Made by a program: the position numbers and the translations under genes. Positions 1 through 9,064 of a DNA stretch of 37,675 bases are shown one piece after another; the stretch's first letter is position 1, and the number at the start of each line of letters is the position of its first letter. The notes under the pieces are model-generated. The model did not search any database and was not told where the DNA came from. It saw nothing but the letters and a program-made list of their open reading frames with translations. Location: positions 1-37,675 of the forward strand of contig VGFN01000004.1 of NCBI GenBank assembly GCA_016868875.1, in the 5' to 3' direction. The DNA is from Bacteroidota bacterium. Lineage in GTDB: Bacteria > Bacteroidota > Bacteroidia > UBA7662.

Positions 1-714
1 AATATCGGGGTGCTTGACGAGATAATTTTTCAGGGCCTGGGCAACCAAGGGGCCTTGTTCGATGATCTCGATCCGGGGAGGAAGGTAACGCCGAATCACA
101 GGGGTTAGCAAGGGGAAATGGGTGCACGCAAGGATAATGGCGTCCATGCTGGGGGCTCTTTGGCACAGTTGATCAAGGCATTCTTTCACGGCCATTTCCG
201 TCAGGGGTCCGTGGAGCCTACCCTCTTCGATGAGAGGAACCCACAAGGGGCAGGCCTGTTGATGCAAGGTGATTTGCGGAAAAAAACGTTCGATTTCGAT
301 GCCGTACGAATTGGATTCCACCGTACCCCGGGTCGCAAGCAAACCCAAATGCCCGCTGCGGGTAAGGTTCCCGGCGATTTCGGTAGTTGGTCTCAAGACA
401 CCAAGGACCCTGAGCGTGGGCCCCTTCGGAGCAAGTTCGGCTTGCCACCGCTGCAAATCGTTTTGTTGGATGGCTCGTAATGCTTTGGCTGATGCGGTGT
501 TACAAGCCACGATGACCAAGGGGCAGCCCTCTGCCAGCAGGTTGTAAACACATTCCTTGGTGAATTGATACACCGCGTCAAAGGATCGATTTCCGTAGGG
601 CACTCGGGCATTATCCCCCAAATAACAATAGGTATGAGTGGGCATGAGGGATCTCAGGGCCTGCAGGATATTCAGACCGCCCATACCGGAGTCAAAAACA
701 CCAATTTTGCCCAT
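1..714 (-). CDS. murI: Glutamate racemase (3' end outside window)
   Basis: Cytoplasmic, cofactor-independent racemase that makes D-glutamate for peptidoglycan precursors. Reading from the ATG at 714-712, the protein begins MGKIGVFDSGMGGLNIL, the classic Asp/Glu racemase N-terminus whose DSG serine and aspartate bind substrate. The two catalytic cysteine motifs are visible: VIVACNTASAKAL near residue 75 and AIILACTHFPLL near residue 205. The reading frame stays open for 238 codons to the left edge. Family members are about 260-280 aa, so only some 30-40 C-terminal residues are missing. The start lies 2 bases after the stop of the ACMSD gene, so it is probably co-transcribed with the kynurenine genes, although the functions are unrelated. 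Aspartate racemase is the alternative, but the DSGxGG and CNTAS motifs favour MurI. Confidence 0.95.
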   Translation of the reverse strand, partial: MGKIGVFDSGMGGLNILQALRSLMPTHTYCYLGDNARVPYGNRSFDAVYQFTKECVYNLLAEGCPLVIVACNTASAKALRAIQQNDLQRWQAELAPKGPTLRVLGVLRPTTEIAGNLTRSGHLGLLATRGTVESNSYGIEIERFFPQITLHQQACPLWVPLIEEGRLHGPLTEMAVKECLDQLCQRAPSMDAIILACTHFPLLTPVIRRYLPPRIEIIEQGPLVAQALKNYLVKHPDI

Positions 715-716
715 GC

Positions 717-1757
717 CTAGGTCTTCCAAACTTGCTCCTCACCAAGGTCCAACCATTGCAGCGCGGAGCGGTAGAGCAAATTCATTTCATGCTCCTTGTC
801 CAAATTCATGGAACGGATGAGCTGCCCCGCTTTGGCCTCTCCCAGAGGGAAAGGATAATCGCTGCCCAAGGCAACGCGGTTAGAACCGACGATTTCGATA
901 AGATACCGTAACATTTGTGGATCGTGCACCAAAGAATCCACCCAGAATTTGCCCAGGTATTCGCTGGGATGCACCGGATTGTCCACAGCAACCAGATCGG
1001 GCCTGGCTTCGTAACCCCGAACGATGCGTCCCAAGCCTCCAGGAAAGGAGCCACCACCATGGGCAAAGGCCACCCGCAACCGGGGGAACTTCTCAAAGAT
1101 TCCCCCAAAAATCATGGAGCAGATGGCCAAGGCCGATTCAGCAGGCATGCCCACCAACCAAGGTAGCCAGTAGCGGTCCATTTTGTCTTGACCCACCATA
1201 TCCCAAGGATGCACGAACAAGGAAGTTCCCAACTGCTCCGCCTTTGCATAAAAACCATGCAAGGCAGGGTCGTTCAAATTCCATTGGTTGACATGGGAGC
1301 CTATTTGTATTCCTGACAAACCTAAGTCCAGCATGCAGCGTTCCATTTCAAGGCAGGCCAAATCGGGATCCTGCAGGGGGACAGTCCCCAAACCCAGAAA
1401 ATGTGTCTTATGTTGATGAATCGCTTTGGCCAGGTGGTCGTTGAGGAAGCGTGAGGTATCCAAGGCGTTGGAAGCGGGAGCCCAATAATGAAAAAGCGCA
1501 GGCACCGTGGAAAGCACCTGCACATGATTCTCCAAATCGGCTACTTCCAAGATACGTTGTTGCTCGTCCCAGCAATTGGCTTCAATTTGCCGAAACACTT
1601 GATTCCCTTTCATCATCACCGCACAAGCAGGACAAGACCCCTCTTGGTGGTGAAGGGAAATCCAATCACCTGGGCCATAGCGTGTTGCCCAATCGGGGAG
1701 TTCCTTGGGCAGGATATGGGTATGAATGTCGATGGACCGCAAAGCCGTGTTAGACAA
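717..1757 (-). CDS. 2-amino-3-carboxymuconate-6-semialdehyde decarboxylase (ACMSD)
   Basis: Amidohydrolase-superfamily zinc decarboxylase that converts ACMS, the product of the preceding enzyme, into 2-aminomuconate semialdehyde. This diverts tryptophan breakdown away from quinolinate/NAD. Metal ligands seen by eye are His12 and His14 (DIHTH), His183 (LFVHPWDMVG), His233 (AHGGGSFP) and Asp300 (LGSDYPFP). The substrate-binding Arg of the ACMSD family is Arg56 in RQIEANCWDE. The length of 346 aa is close to the usual ~335. The only start that keeps the HxH motif is a TTG at 1757-1755, overlapping the end of the dioxygenase gene by 8 bases, which suggests translational coupling. No in-frame ATG occurs before residue 48. 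Confidence 0.95.
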   Translation of the reverse strand: MSNTALRSIDIHTHILPKELPDWATRYGPGDWISLHHQEGSCPACAVMMKGNQVFRQIEANCWDEQQRILEVADLENHVQVLSTVPALFHYWAPASNALDTSRFLNDHLAKAIHQHKTHFLGLGTVPLQDPDLACLEMERCMLDLGLSGIQIGSHVNQWNLNDPALHGFYAKAEQLGTSLFVHPWDMVGQDKMDRYWLPWLVGMPAESALAICSMIFGGIFEKFPRLRVAFAHGGGSFPGGLGRIVRGYEARPDLVAVDNPVHPSEYLGKFWVDSLVHDPQMLRYLIEIVGSNRVALGSDYPFPLGEAKAGQLIRSMNLDKEHEMNLLYRSALQWLDLGEEQVWKT

Positions 1758-2280
1758 ATCGGGGATCGGATGCCATCACCTGACCGCAGGATCGGCAAGT
1801 GCGCTTGGACTCGTCGCTGTAAAAGGCCTTGAAGTGAGGGATAAAGTCCTTCTCGATATCGAGAAGTTCGAAATGGCTTTCATGCAAGGGATGGTTGCAC
1901 TGTTCACAGAACCACAGCAATCCGTCGGTAAAGCCACGACCCGCCCGAATACGTTCGATGACCAGCCCTATGGAGCCTTCCTGACGCACCGGGGAATGTG
2001 GGGTTTTGGCGGGACAAACGAATAAGTCTCCAGGCCCCAAGGCGTATTCAACGCAACGGCCATCTTGCTGGGTTTTGACCGTGATATGGCCCTCCAATTG
2101 GTAGAAGATTTCCTCTGTTTCGTTGTAATGGTAATCTTTGCGGGCATTGGGTCCTGCCACCACCATCACGATATAATCATTGCTATCGGGGGTAAGGTTT
2201 TTGTTGGCCACAGGGGGCTTGAGAAGATGGCGATTTGCTTCAAGCCATGCATTCAGGTTAAAAGGAGCTAAAGGGGCCAT
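1750..2280 (-). CDS. 3-hydroxyanthranilate 3,4-dioxygenase
   Basis: Cupin Fe(II) dioxygenase that opens the ring of 3-hydroxyanthranilate to give ACMS, substrate of the overlapping downstream decarboxylase. The 176-aa protein matches the bacterial HAAO architecture. The iron ligands fall at His51, Glu57 and His95 (HYNETEE and KTPHSP). A second, rubredoxin-like site is formed by Cys125/Cys128 (CEQC) and Cys162/Cys165 (CRSC). This C-terminal metal site is typical of bacterial and fungal enzymes and absent from the animal ones. The ATG at 2280 gives the standard N-terminus. Upstream kynurenine genes (kynurenine monooxygenase, kynureninase) and the downstream 2-aminomuconate genes are not in the window, so the pathway must be split across the genome. 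Confidence 0.96.
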   Translation of the reverse strand: MAPLAPFNLNAWLEANRHLLKPPVANKNLTPDSNDYIVMVVAGPNARKDYHYNETEEIFYQLEGHITVKTQQDGRCVEYALGPGDLFVCPAKTPHSPVRQEGSIGLVIERIRAGRGFTDGLLWFCEQCNHPLHESHFELLDIEKDFIPHFKAFYSDESKRTCRSCGQVMASDPRFV

Positions 2281-2311
2281 ATCAGCATTGTAAGGGATAG
2301 GAACGAAGATA

Positions 2312-2325
2312 AGACGTTAGCGTCT
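2312..2325 (-). terminator. Weak hairpin after the nuclease gene
   Basis: AGACG-CTAA-CGTCT (minus-strand reading) forms a 5-bp stem with a 4-base loop, 6 bases past the stop of the AddB-like gene, followed by the T-rich stretch TATCTTCGTT. It lies in the 51-base gap before the dioxygenase gene and could attenuate read-through. The stem is short and there is no clean T-run, so this is only a possibility. Confidence 0.25.
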
Positions 2326-2331
2326 ATTCGC

Positions 2332-5208
2332 CTAATCCTCCGCTGACCTTCGGCAAATACGATTGAAATCACAGTATTTGCATCGATCCACGTCTTCCGT
2401 TTGAAGGATGGGGAGCTGAGGATCCAAGATTTCGCGAAAGATGCCAAGCAGGAGATCCTCAAATGCTTGGATGGTGGGGAGATCGATTTCACTTTGACCG
2501 GCCACCTTGAGCAAACGGCTGCCTCTGGAGGCTTGCTGCAAAGGCACGATGCCCAGCTCCAGGGGCAGAACAATAGGCTCATCGAGGATGGTCTTGTTAC
2601 GGCGCTGGGGCTGAGGATTTGCATGGGCCAACCAAGCGTAACACAAGAGTTGAAAGGCCTTGTTGTGTTCTCCGTCCAAAGCCTCCTTCAAAGATTCGAG
2701 TTCCAGTTCTTTGGAATTGCTGGGCATGTTCCCGGACTTGAAATCCACAATGCGATACTTCCCTGCATTGCTTTCCAAACGATCCAAGCGCCCCCTCCAT
2801 GCGATCGAAATATTGCCTACCTCCAAGCTTGCTTGATCGAATTTGAGTTCCTGACCAAGAAGTCGAATCCGCTCATACTGGCTGCGCCTTGTTTCGCCAC
2901 GGAAATACTCCTGCAAGAATTGAAGCCCCATGCGCTTGACCAAGACATTCACGCCTTGATCAAAGGAATAGGGCTTGAAATCCTGGTGGTTGCAGGCCTT
3001 GTCCAAGGCCTGAGGAATTTGTTCGGAGAGTTCATTCCAATCCTCAGGAAGCAGGGCTTTGCCTTCTTTGGTTTCAAAAAGATATTCCAAGGTCAAATGA
3101 AAAAGACTGCCGATTTGACCCGCATTGAGTTGCTCATCAATTTCTTCTGTGGCCTTTAGGTCCCTAATATAAGCGAACCAAAACCGCAGGGGGCATTGGA
3201 GGTAAAGGCTCAAGGAGGAGGGACTTATGGCTTTGTTGCTTAGCTTTTGACGTATCAAATCCATAACCAACTCGGTCTTGGGGATGCGAATGCTGTGGTC
3301 CGATGCAGGGGGCAGACGAACGGGTAATTCTCGCTGAGTGCTTTGCATTGCGCCTCGGTACTCCAAATCGAGCTGCTGCAGAAAACGGCTTTTTTCGGTG
3401 ACCTTGCCATCCGCTCCGCTGTGGGCATAAAGCAACAAAGCCTCTGTGCAATGTTGCAATAATCGATAAAAGGCGTAGGCTTGACGCGCCTCATCCGCCC
3501 AGGGTTCCGGCAGTCCAAAGGCTCGACGTAAATCAAAACTAAGCATACCTCGGTAACGACCTGCTCGTGGAAGGACGCCTTCGTTGAGTCCGCTGAAAAC
3601 CAAATAATCAAAGTCAAGGGCCAGCGTATCCGAAAGGCTCATCACGCGGATTCCTCCCAAGGCATTTCCTTCGGGATTCAGTGCCGCGGATACCAAATGC
3701 ATGGACCACATTTTGCGCCAAACCGCCCAAGAATTATCGGAGGGTAGCAGCCTGGCCGCGATTTGATGAATTAAATCAGCCATGGATCGAAGGGCATGTT
3801 GCTCCATAGGGGCCACCATGTTTTCCTGGAATTCGCTGAGGGCGAGGGCCACTTGGGCCAGATGAAGGTAGGTTCGGGTGGCTTGGTCAGGGGAACCAGA
3901 ATTTGGCTCAACAGGAACCGTGAGATCCTCCCTTGATTCCACAGGCAATGGAATGAGTGGCAGTCCTTTATAAACAAAGGAACGCAGATCTTTGGCATAA
4001 AGGAAGGTTGGCGATACCCCGGGGCCTCCATGGCCTTGGGCTGCGCCTAAGTTCAGCTTGGACCACAAGGGATTGTTGATCCACTCGTTCCAATCCATCG
4101 AGTTAACCTTGCCTTTAAAGTGAAGCCCTTGCAACAATTCCAGGTAGGCCGTGGCCCAGGAGTAGGCTGAGGTCCATCGCAAATCCAAAGGCATGCCCAG
4201 GTGCAGGCCCGTTTCGGGCAAGTCCCAATGCATCAGCAGGGGCCAAACTTGGGAGGATTCGCCCAAGACCCATCCGATTTGTCTGGGCTGAACCCCGGCG
4301 ACCAACCACTTTCGGATTTGAGCAATTCCTGCATCCATTTGTTCCATGGTCCCGGTGCAAGAACACTGATTCAATTGGGGTATTCCTGCGACAAGCCTAT
4401 CGATGGCCGGCATTGCCCCCGCAAAAGGTTCGTCGTTGGGTATTTGCCTCAACCCATGCCCTGCAAGGTGCACAGGGTTGTCGAGGTAATAGCGATCAGC
4501 GTCGGTGATCCAATGGATTTTGGTGGATTGGTGCAGGGTTTCGATAATCTTTTGTAACAACGGACTCACATGATCGAACCCTACCCAAACCATGGCGTCC
4601 ACCTGATCGTTGCGCCCATTGGTCTCGCTCAGGGAATCCAATAATTTCCTTAGGGCACCGGAAGGATAGTCCACCTTTTCGGTTTCCAAAAGGCGTCGAA
4701 ATTCCAGGTAAGTAGGGTAGATTAAATGGTAGAAACGTAGGTATTCCGCCTCGGCCTGAGAGGGTTCTTCACCCGACGGATTCCAAAGTTCAACCGCTTT
4801 CTGCTGGTTCAGGTAGCGAAAAATTTGCTCAGCCGGTACAGGGTGGGCCCCGGTCGGTAACACATACGCATCCACTTCCTCAAAATCACTTAGAAGTCCA
4901 GGGGCCCAGGCCAGGAACTGTTCCGGGGCATCGGCCACAGAACCTTCTTGGTCAACGGCGTAGAGATAGGCTTGATGGAGCAGCGAAATCAAATGCAAGC
5001 GATTGGCCCGGCGTAGTCCGCTGCGTCGGTAGGCCCAGTCCTCGAGAGCAAAGCAAGCGGGCGCAAGGGAGGGTTTGCCCAATTGCCTAGAGAGGGCCTG
5101 CAAAAAAGGTGAAACGGGCCTGACAGCAGGAAAAATAACTTCAACTCGATGCAGGGCAGGATGTTCTGCCTTGCAAAGCTGTAGGGCAACCGCTTCCAGG
5201 AATTTCAT
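2332..5208 (-). CDS. AddB-like PD-(D/E)XK exonuclease with Fe-S cysteines
   Basis: Large (958 aa) protein resembling the nuclease/inactive-helicase subunit of AddAB-type recombination exonucleases, which process double-strand ends before RecA loading. The N-terminal ~600 residues look like a degenerate superfamily I helicase without a readable Walker A motif. The C-terminal nuclease has the RecB-family residues His704 (GSLFH), Asp809 (GRLDR), Asp822 and Lys824 (VDFKSG). Four cysteines frame it as in AddB iron-sulfur nucleases: Cys672 (LQCPLRFW) and Cys943, Cys946, Cys952 (CKYCDFNRIC). The start is an ATG at 5208, 9 bases after the aconitase stop, so it is probably read from the aconitase transcript. 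The partner helicase (AddA/UvrD-like), often adjacent in Bacteroidota, is not in the window. Confidence 0.88.
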   Translation of the reverse strand: MKFLEAVALQLCKAEHPALHRVEVIFPAVRPVSPFLQALSRQLGKPSLAPACFALEDWAYRRSGLRRANRLHLISLLHQAYLYAVDQEGSVADAPEQFLAWAPGLLSDFEEVDAYVLPTGAHPVPAEQIFRYLNQQKAVELWNPSGEEPSQAEAEYLRFYHLIYPTYLEFRRLLETEKVDYPSGALRKLLDSLSETNGRNDQVDAMVWVGFDHVSPLLQKIIETLHQSTKIHWITDADRYYLDNPVHLAGHGLRQIPNDEPFAGAMPAIDRLVAGIPQLNQCSCTGTMEQMDAGIAQIRKWLVAGVQPRQIGWVLGESSQVWPLLMHWDLPETGLHLGMPLDLRWTSAYSWATAYLELLQGLHFKGKVNSMDWNEWINNPLWSKLNLGAAQGHGGPGVSPTFLYAKDLRSFVYKGLPLIPLPVESREDLTVPVEPNSGSPDQATRTYLHLAQVALALSEFQENMVAPMEQHALRSMADLIHQIAARLLPSDNSWAVWRKMWSMHLVSAALNPEGNALGGIRVMSLSDTLALDFDYLVFSGLNEGVLPRAGRYRGMLSFDLRRAFGLPEPWADEARQAYAFYRLLQHCTEALLLYAHSGADGKVTEKSRFLQQLDLEYRGAMQSTQRELPVRLPPASDHSIRIPKTELVMDLIRQKLSNKAISPSSLSLYLQCPLRFWFAYIRDLKATEEIDEQLNAGQIGSLFHLTLEYLFETKEGKALLPEDWNELSEQIPQALDKACNHQDFKPYSFDQGVNVLVKRMGLQFLQEYFRGETRRSQYERIRLLGQELKFDQASLEVGNISIAWRGRLDRLESNAGKYRIVDFKSGNMPSNSKELELESLKEALDGEHNKAFQLLCYAWLAHANPQPQRRNKTILDEPIVLPLELGIVPLQQASRGSRLLKVAGQSEIDLPTIQAFEDLLLGIFREILDPQLPILQTEDVDRCKYCDFNRICRRSAED

Positions 5209-5217
5209 GAAGGTTGC

Positions 5218-7497
5218 TCAAGAATGACCGGCCGCTTGAGCGCGAATAATGTTCAGGGCACCCCCGGCGCGGAACCAGGCGATTTGAGCTTCGTTGTAGC
5301 TGTGGTTAAGTTGCAGCTCTTTTGCCGAGCCGTCTTCATGGGTTAAGCGCATGCGCAGGGCTTGTCCGGGTCTGAATTCGTTCAAACCCAACACATCCAT
5401 GCGGTCGTTTTCTTGAATCAGGTCATAATCCGCCTTGTTCGCAAAGGTCAAGGCCAGCATGCCTTGCTTCTTGAGGTTTGTTTCGTGAATTCGGGCAAAG
5501 GAGCGAACGAGAATTACACGAACACCCAGATGACGGGGCTCCATCGCGGCATGCTCGCGCGATGATCCTTCGCCATAATTTTCGTCACCGACCACCACCG
5601 ACCCAAGGCCTGCGGCTTTGTAAGCGCGTTGCACTTCGGGGACGGCACCGTAGGCTCCGGTCAATTGATTGCGGACGGAATTGGTTTGCCCGGTGTAGGC
5701 ATTAACCGCACCGATAAGCATGTTGTTGGAAATGTTATCCAAATGCCCGCGGTATTTGAGCCAGGGACCGGCCATGGAAATATGATCGGTGGTGCATTTG
5801 CCCTGGGCTTTGATCAGCAAGGGCATCCCGGTAAGGTCTGTTCCTTCCCATGCCGCAAAGGGATCCAGCAACTGAAGGCGATCTGAATCGGGATGGACAT
5901 GGACTTTGACTGAAGCCCCGTCGATGGCGGGTGCTTGGTAGCCGCTATCGGCCACTTCAAAGCCTTTGGGTGGAAAAGCCAAGCCTTGAGGCTCGTCCAA
6001 GGTCACCTCGAAGCCCTCGGTGTTGATCAGGGAATCGGTCATGGGGTTGAAGGTCAAATCCCCTGCGATGGCCAAGGCCGTGACAATTTCCGGTGAGGCC
6101 ACAAAGGCATGGGTATTGGGATTGCCGTCGTTGCGTTTGGCAAAATTTCGATTGAAGGAGGTGATGATGCTGTTCTTGCGTTGGGGATCATCGCTATGCC
6201 TGGCCCATTGACCGATGCAAGGACCGCAGGCGTTGGCAAGGACGACCCCGCCGATGGCATCGAAATGCTTCAAGAGTCCATCCCGTTCCACGGTATAGCG
6301 GACCATTTCGGAGCCGGGGGTGATGGTGAATTCCGATTGGGCCTTGAGCTTTTTGCTTGCCGCTTGCGCTGCAATGGAGGCCGAACGGCTGATATCCTCG
6401 TAAGAAGAATTGGTGCAAGAACCGATCAGACCTACATCCAATTGGGCAGGCCACCCGTGCTCTCGAACAGCCTGGGCAAATTGACTCAACGGCCAGGCCA
6501 GATCCGGGGTGAAGGGCCCGTTGATATGGGGCTCCAATTCGTCAAGGTTGATTTCAATTACCTGATCAAAGTAGGCCGTAGGGTTAGCATAGACCTCCGG
6601 ATCACCGGTCAGATGTGAGGCGATGGCGTCGGTCATGGTAGCCACATCCTTCCGACCGGTACCCCGAAGGTATTCGGCCATGCGGTGATCGTATCCGAAG
6701 ATGGAGGTCGTGGCACCAATCTCTGCGCCCATGTTGCAGATGGTGGATTTGCCTGTGGCTGAGAGGCTTTGGGCTCCGTCACCAAAGTATTCCAGGATGG
6801 CATCGGTCCCGCCCTTGACCGTCAAGATGCCGGCAACTTTGAGGATCACGTCTTTGGCTGAAGCCCACCCGCTGAGTTTACCCCGCAGATGCACGCCGAT
6901 GATGCGCGGCATTTTGAGCTCCCAGGCGAGGCCTGCCATCACATCGCAGGCGTCCGCTCCGCCCACCCCGATCGCAATCATTCCCAGACCACCCGCATTG
7001 GGGGTATGCGAATCGGTCCCGATCATGAGCCCACCCGGAAAGGCATAATTTTCCAAGATCACTTGGTGAATAATTCCAGCCCCTGGTTTCCAAAAGCCAA
7101 TCCCGTATTTATCGGAAACCGACGAGAGAAAATCAAAGACCTCTTTGTTTTTGTCCACGGCTTCGCGAAGGTCCGTTGCGGCCCCTGCCTTGGCTTGGAT
7201 CAGGTGATCGCAATGCACCGTGCTGGGTACCGCCACCGAGGGCCGCCCCGCTTGCATGAATTGCAACAAGGCCATTTGGGCGGTTGCATCCTGCATGGCC
7301 ACGCGATCTGGAGCGAAATCTACATAATCAACCCCCCGTCTTAATTGAGCAGGTGAAGCATTGGAATCCGACCAGAGGTGTGTAAGGAGAATTTTCTCGG
7401 TGAGGGTCAAGGGGCGGTTGCAGGACTGCCGAACATCATCGCAGCGCTGGGTCCATTGTGCGTAATGTTGGCGGAGCATTTCCAAATCAAAGGTCAT
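5218..7497 (-). CDS. acn: Aconitate hydratase, mitochondrial-type
   Basis: TCA-cycle enzyme that isomerises citrate to isocitrate through cis-aconitate using a [4Fe-4S] cluster. Cluster ligands are Cys361 (IGSCTNSS), Cys424 and Cys427 (ANACGPCIG). The mobile C-terminal swivel domain carries GEGSSREHAAMEPR. The length of 759 aa and the IGTDSHTPNAGGLG segment match the mitochondrial-type branch rather than AcnA (~890 aa) or AcnB (~865 aa). The ATG at 7497 gives a normal N-terminus. It is the first gene of a minus-strand series, followed after 9 bases by the AddB-like gene. The start faces the divergent permease gene across about 85 bases that must hold both promoters. Confidence 0.96.
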   Translation of the reverse strand: MTFDLEMLRQHYAQWTQRCDDVRQSCNRPLTLTEKILLTHLWSDSNASPAQLRRGVDYVDFAPDRVAMQDATAQMALLQFMQAGRPSVAVPSTVHCDHLIQAKAGAATDLREAVDKNKEVFDFLSSVSDKYGIGFWKPGAGIIHQVILENYAFPGGLMIGTDSHTPNAGGLGMIAIGVGGADACDVMAGLAWELKMPRIIGVHLRGKLSGWASAKDVILKVAGILTVKGGTDAILEYFGDGAQSLSATGKSTICNMGAEIGATTSIFGYDHRMAEYLRGTGRKDVATMTDAIASHLTGDPEVYANPTAYFDQVIEINLDELEPHINGPFTPDLAWPLSQFAQAVREHGWPAQLDVGLIGSCTNSSYEDISRSASIAAQAASKKLKAQSEFTITPGSEMVRYTVERDGLLKHFDAIGGVVLANACGPCIGQWARHSDDPQRKNSIITSFNRNFAKRNDGNPNTHAFVASPEIVTALAIAGDLTFNPMTDSLINTEGFEVTLDEPQGLAFPPKGFEVADSGYQAPAIDGASVKVHVHPDSDRLQLLDPFAAWEGTDLTGMPLLIKAQGKCTTDHISMAGPWLKYRGHLDNISNNMLIGAVNAYTGQTNSVRNQLTGAYGAVPEVQRAYKAAGLGSVVVGDENYGEGSSREHAAMEPRHLGVRVILVRSFARIHETNLKKQGMLALTFANKADYDLIQENDRMDVLGLNEFRPGQALRMRLTHEDGSAKELQLNHSYNEAQIAWFRAGGALNIIRAQAAGHS

Positions 7498-7582
7498 GGG
7501 GTGAGTTTAAAGTGTATAGGTTGGCGAAATTAAGGATAAAGGCCGTGCAAGACCTATATTGGAGCCATTAAACCTGGTTTCG

Positions 7583-8836
7583 ATGATCAAAACGACCACC
7601 ACCTCCCTCGGGTGGACGGATAATCTCAGAATAGCCCTGAAGGCCGTGGGGGGTAATCGCCTTCGGACCTCCCTTACCGCGGGTATTATCGGGATTGGGA
7701 TCACCGCCTTGGTTGGCATTTTGACCTCCATCGACGCGTTGGAGAAATCCATCACGGATACCTTTGCCAGCATGGGTTCCAATACCTTGGTGATTCGCAA
7801 CCGCCCCTCCTCCAGTGGTTTTGGAAACAGGCGCCGCAGGGTCCAATACCGGCCCATCACGTTCAGGGAAGCCGAGACTTTTATGGAGCGCTTCGAATTC
7901 CCAGGCCATGGCTCGATTTCAGGCAATGTAAGTTGGACGGCCGTGATCAAAGGGAAGGGCCGCAAAACCAATCCCAACGTGACCCTGATGGGATCGGATG
8001 AGCATTATTTGAAAGTGGGGGGGTATACCATAAGCCACGGAAGGAATTTTTCAGCCGTTGAACTCCAAAACGGCTCTGCGGTCATGATCCTAGGGTCCGA
8101 GGTAGCCCGCAAACTCTTTGGGAGTGAAAGCGTCAGTGGGCAACAAGTTTCGGTAGGGAGTTCCCGTTACCGGGTAATCGGGGTCATAGCCTCCAAAGGT
8201 TCCGGTTTTGGGAATAACAGCGATCGTGTCTGTGTTTTGCCGTTGAAACATATCCAATCCTATTACCCGTCGGTGGATCGTTCTTATGTGATTTCGTACA
8301 CCTTATCGGATCCCAATCAACTTGCTTATGCCGAGCAAGAGGCGAAAGGACTCTTTCGCAACATTCGACGAATAAGCCGCCAAGATCCGGATAATTTTGC
8401 CATCACCAAATCCGATAGCTTTGCAAGGAGTTTGATTGAGAACCTAGCCTTTATTGATCTGGCAGCCAAAGCCATAGGTTTAATCACGTTATTGGGTGCT
8501 GCCATTGGTTTGATGAACATCATGCTGGTCTCTGTGACCGAAAGAACCCGTGAAATTGGGACACGCAAGGCGCTGGGTGCTACGCAATCCGCCATTCGTC
8601 AGCAGTTCCTCTTGGAGGCTTTGGTGATTGGACAAATAGGTGGCCTCATGGGAATTGCCTTGGGCATCATCATCGGCAATTCCGTTGCGCTAATGGTGGG
8701 CGTGGGGTTCATCATACCCTGGGCATGGATGACCAGCGGTATTGTGTTATGCTTATTGGTGGGGTTGATGTCGGGTTATTATCCCGCGGCCAAGGCGGCG
8801 GCGTTGGATCCTATTGAGGCCCTTCGGTACGAGTAA
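7583..8836 (+). CDS. ABC transporter permease, MacB/FtsX family
   Basis: Inner-membrane permease of the type VII ABC (MacB/LolC/FtsX) superfamily, which couples ATP hydrolysis to movement of periplasmic domains for lipoprotein or efflux functions. Visible architecture is one N-terminal membrane helix (about residues 30-52, SLTAGIIGIGITALVGIL), a periplasmic MacB-type core domain of ~220 residues, then three C-terminal helices starting at AIGLITLLGAAIGLMNIMLV. The signature ERTREIGTRKALGAT and the C-terminal YYPAAKAAALDPIEALRYE are diagnostic. I start at the ATG at 7583 (417 aa); an in-frame TTG at 7559 would add 8 residues. No ATP-binding subunit lies next to it, so its partner is encoded elsewhere or it pairs with a shared ATPase. 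The substrate cannot be inferred. Confidence 0.92.
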   Translation: MIKTTTTSLGWTDNLRIALKAVGGNRLRTSLTAGIIGIGITALVGILTSIDALEKSITDTFASMGSNTLVIRNRPSSSGFGNRRRRVQYRPITFREAETFMERFEFPGHGSISGNVSWTAVIKGKGRKTNPNVTLMGSDEHYLKVGGYTISHGRNFSAVELQNGSAVMILGSEVARKLFGSESVSGQQVSVGSSRYRVIGVIASKGSGFGNNSDRVCVLPLKHIQSYYPSVDRSYVISYTLSDPNQLAYAEQEAKGLFRNIRRISRQDPDNFAITKSDSFARSLIENLAFIDLAAKAIGLITLLGAAIGLMNIMLVSVTERTREIGTRKALGATQSAIRQQFLLEALVIGQIGGLMGIALGIIIGNSVALMVGVGFIIPWAWMTSGIVLCLLVGLMSGYYPAAKAAALDPIEALRYE

Positions 8837-8870
8837 CCCAAGACCGACGGTGAGCTGGCTCATCGATGTT

Positions 8871-8944
8871 TGGAGGTCGAGAGCGGATTCGAACCGCTGT
8901 AGGAGCTTTTGCAGAGCTCTGCCTAGCCACTCGGCCACCCGACC
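8871..8944 (-). tRNA. tRNA-Cys (GCA)
   Basis: A 74-nt cloverleaf reads on the minus strand from 8944 to 8871. The acceptor arm GGTCGGG pairs with CTCGACC (one G-T wobble). The anticodon stem GAGCT/AGCTC encloses the loop CTGCAAA, with anticodon GCA at 8912-8910. The T arm carries GGTTCGAATCC. The discriminator base is T and CCA is encoded, both normal for bacterial tRNA-Cys. It stands alone between the permease stop and the convergent side of the thiolase gene, not in a tRNA cluster. Confidence 0.97.
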
Positions 8945-9034
8945 AGGGTGTGTTTCGCTGGCATCCTCCAGGAATATCCAACGTTTGAGCAAGGGTAAAG
9001 ATACCGCCTTCTGCGCAATTTGGGTTGCACCGCT

Positions 9035-9050
9035 ACGGAGTTGCCCCCGT
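9035..9050 (-). terminator. GC-rich hairpin after thiolase gene
   Basis: On the minus strand ACGGGG-GCAA-CTCCGT forms a 6-bp stem (one G-T pair) with a GCAA tetraloop, 14 bases after the thiolase stop. There is no T-run behind it, so it would act as a 3'-end stabilising or factor-dependent element at best. Confidence 0.3.
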
Positions 9051-9064
9051 GGTTTTGGGTTGGT

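Noticed and set aside
2401..3159. 252-codon plus-strand frame within the AddB-like gene
   Set aside because: It is opposite the nuclease domain, whose His/Asp/Lys and cysteine motifs are intact; no recognisable domain in the antisense product.
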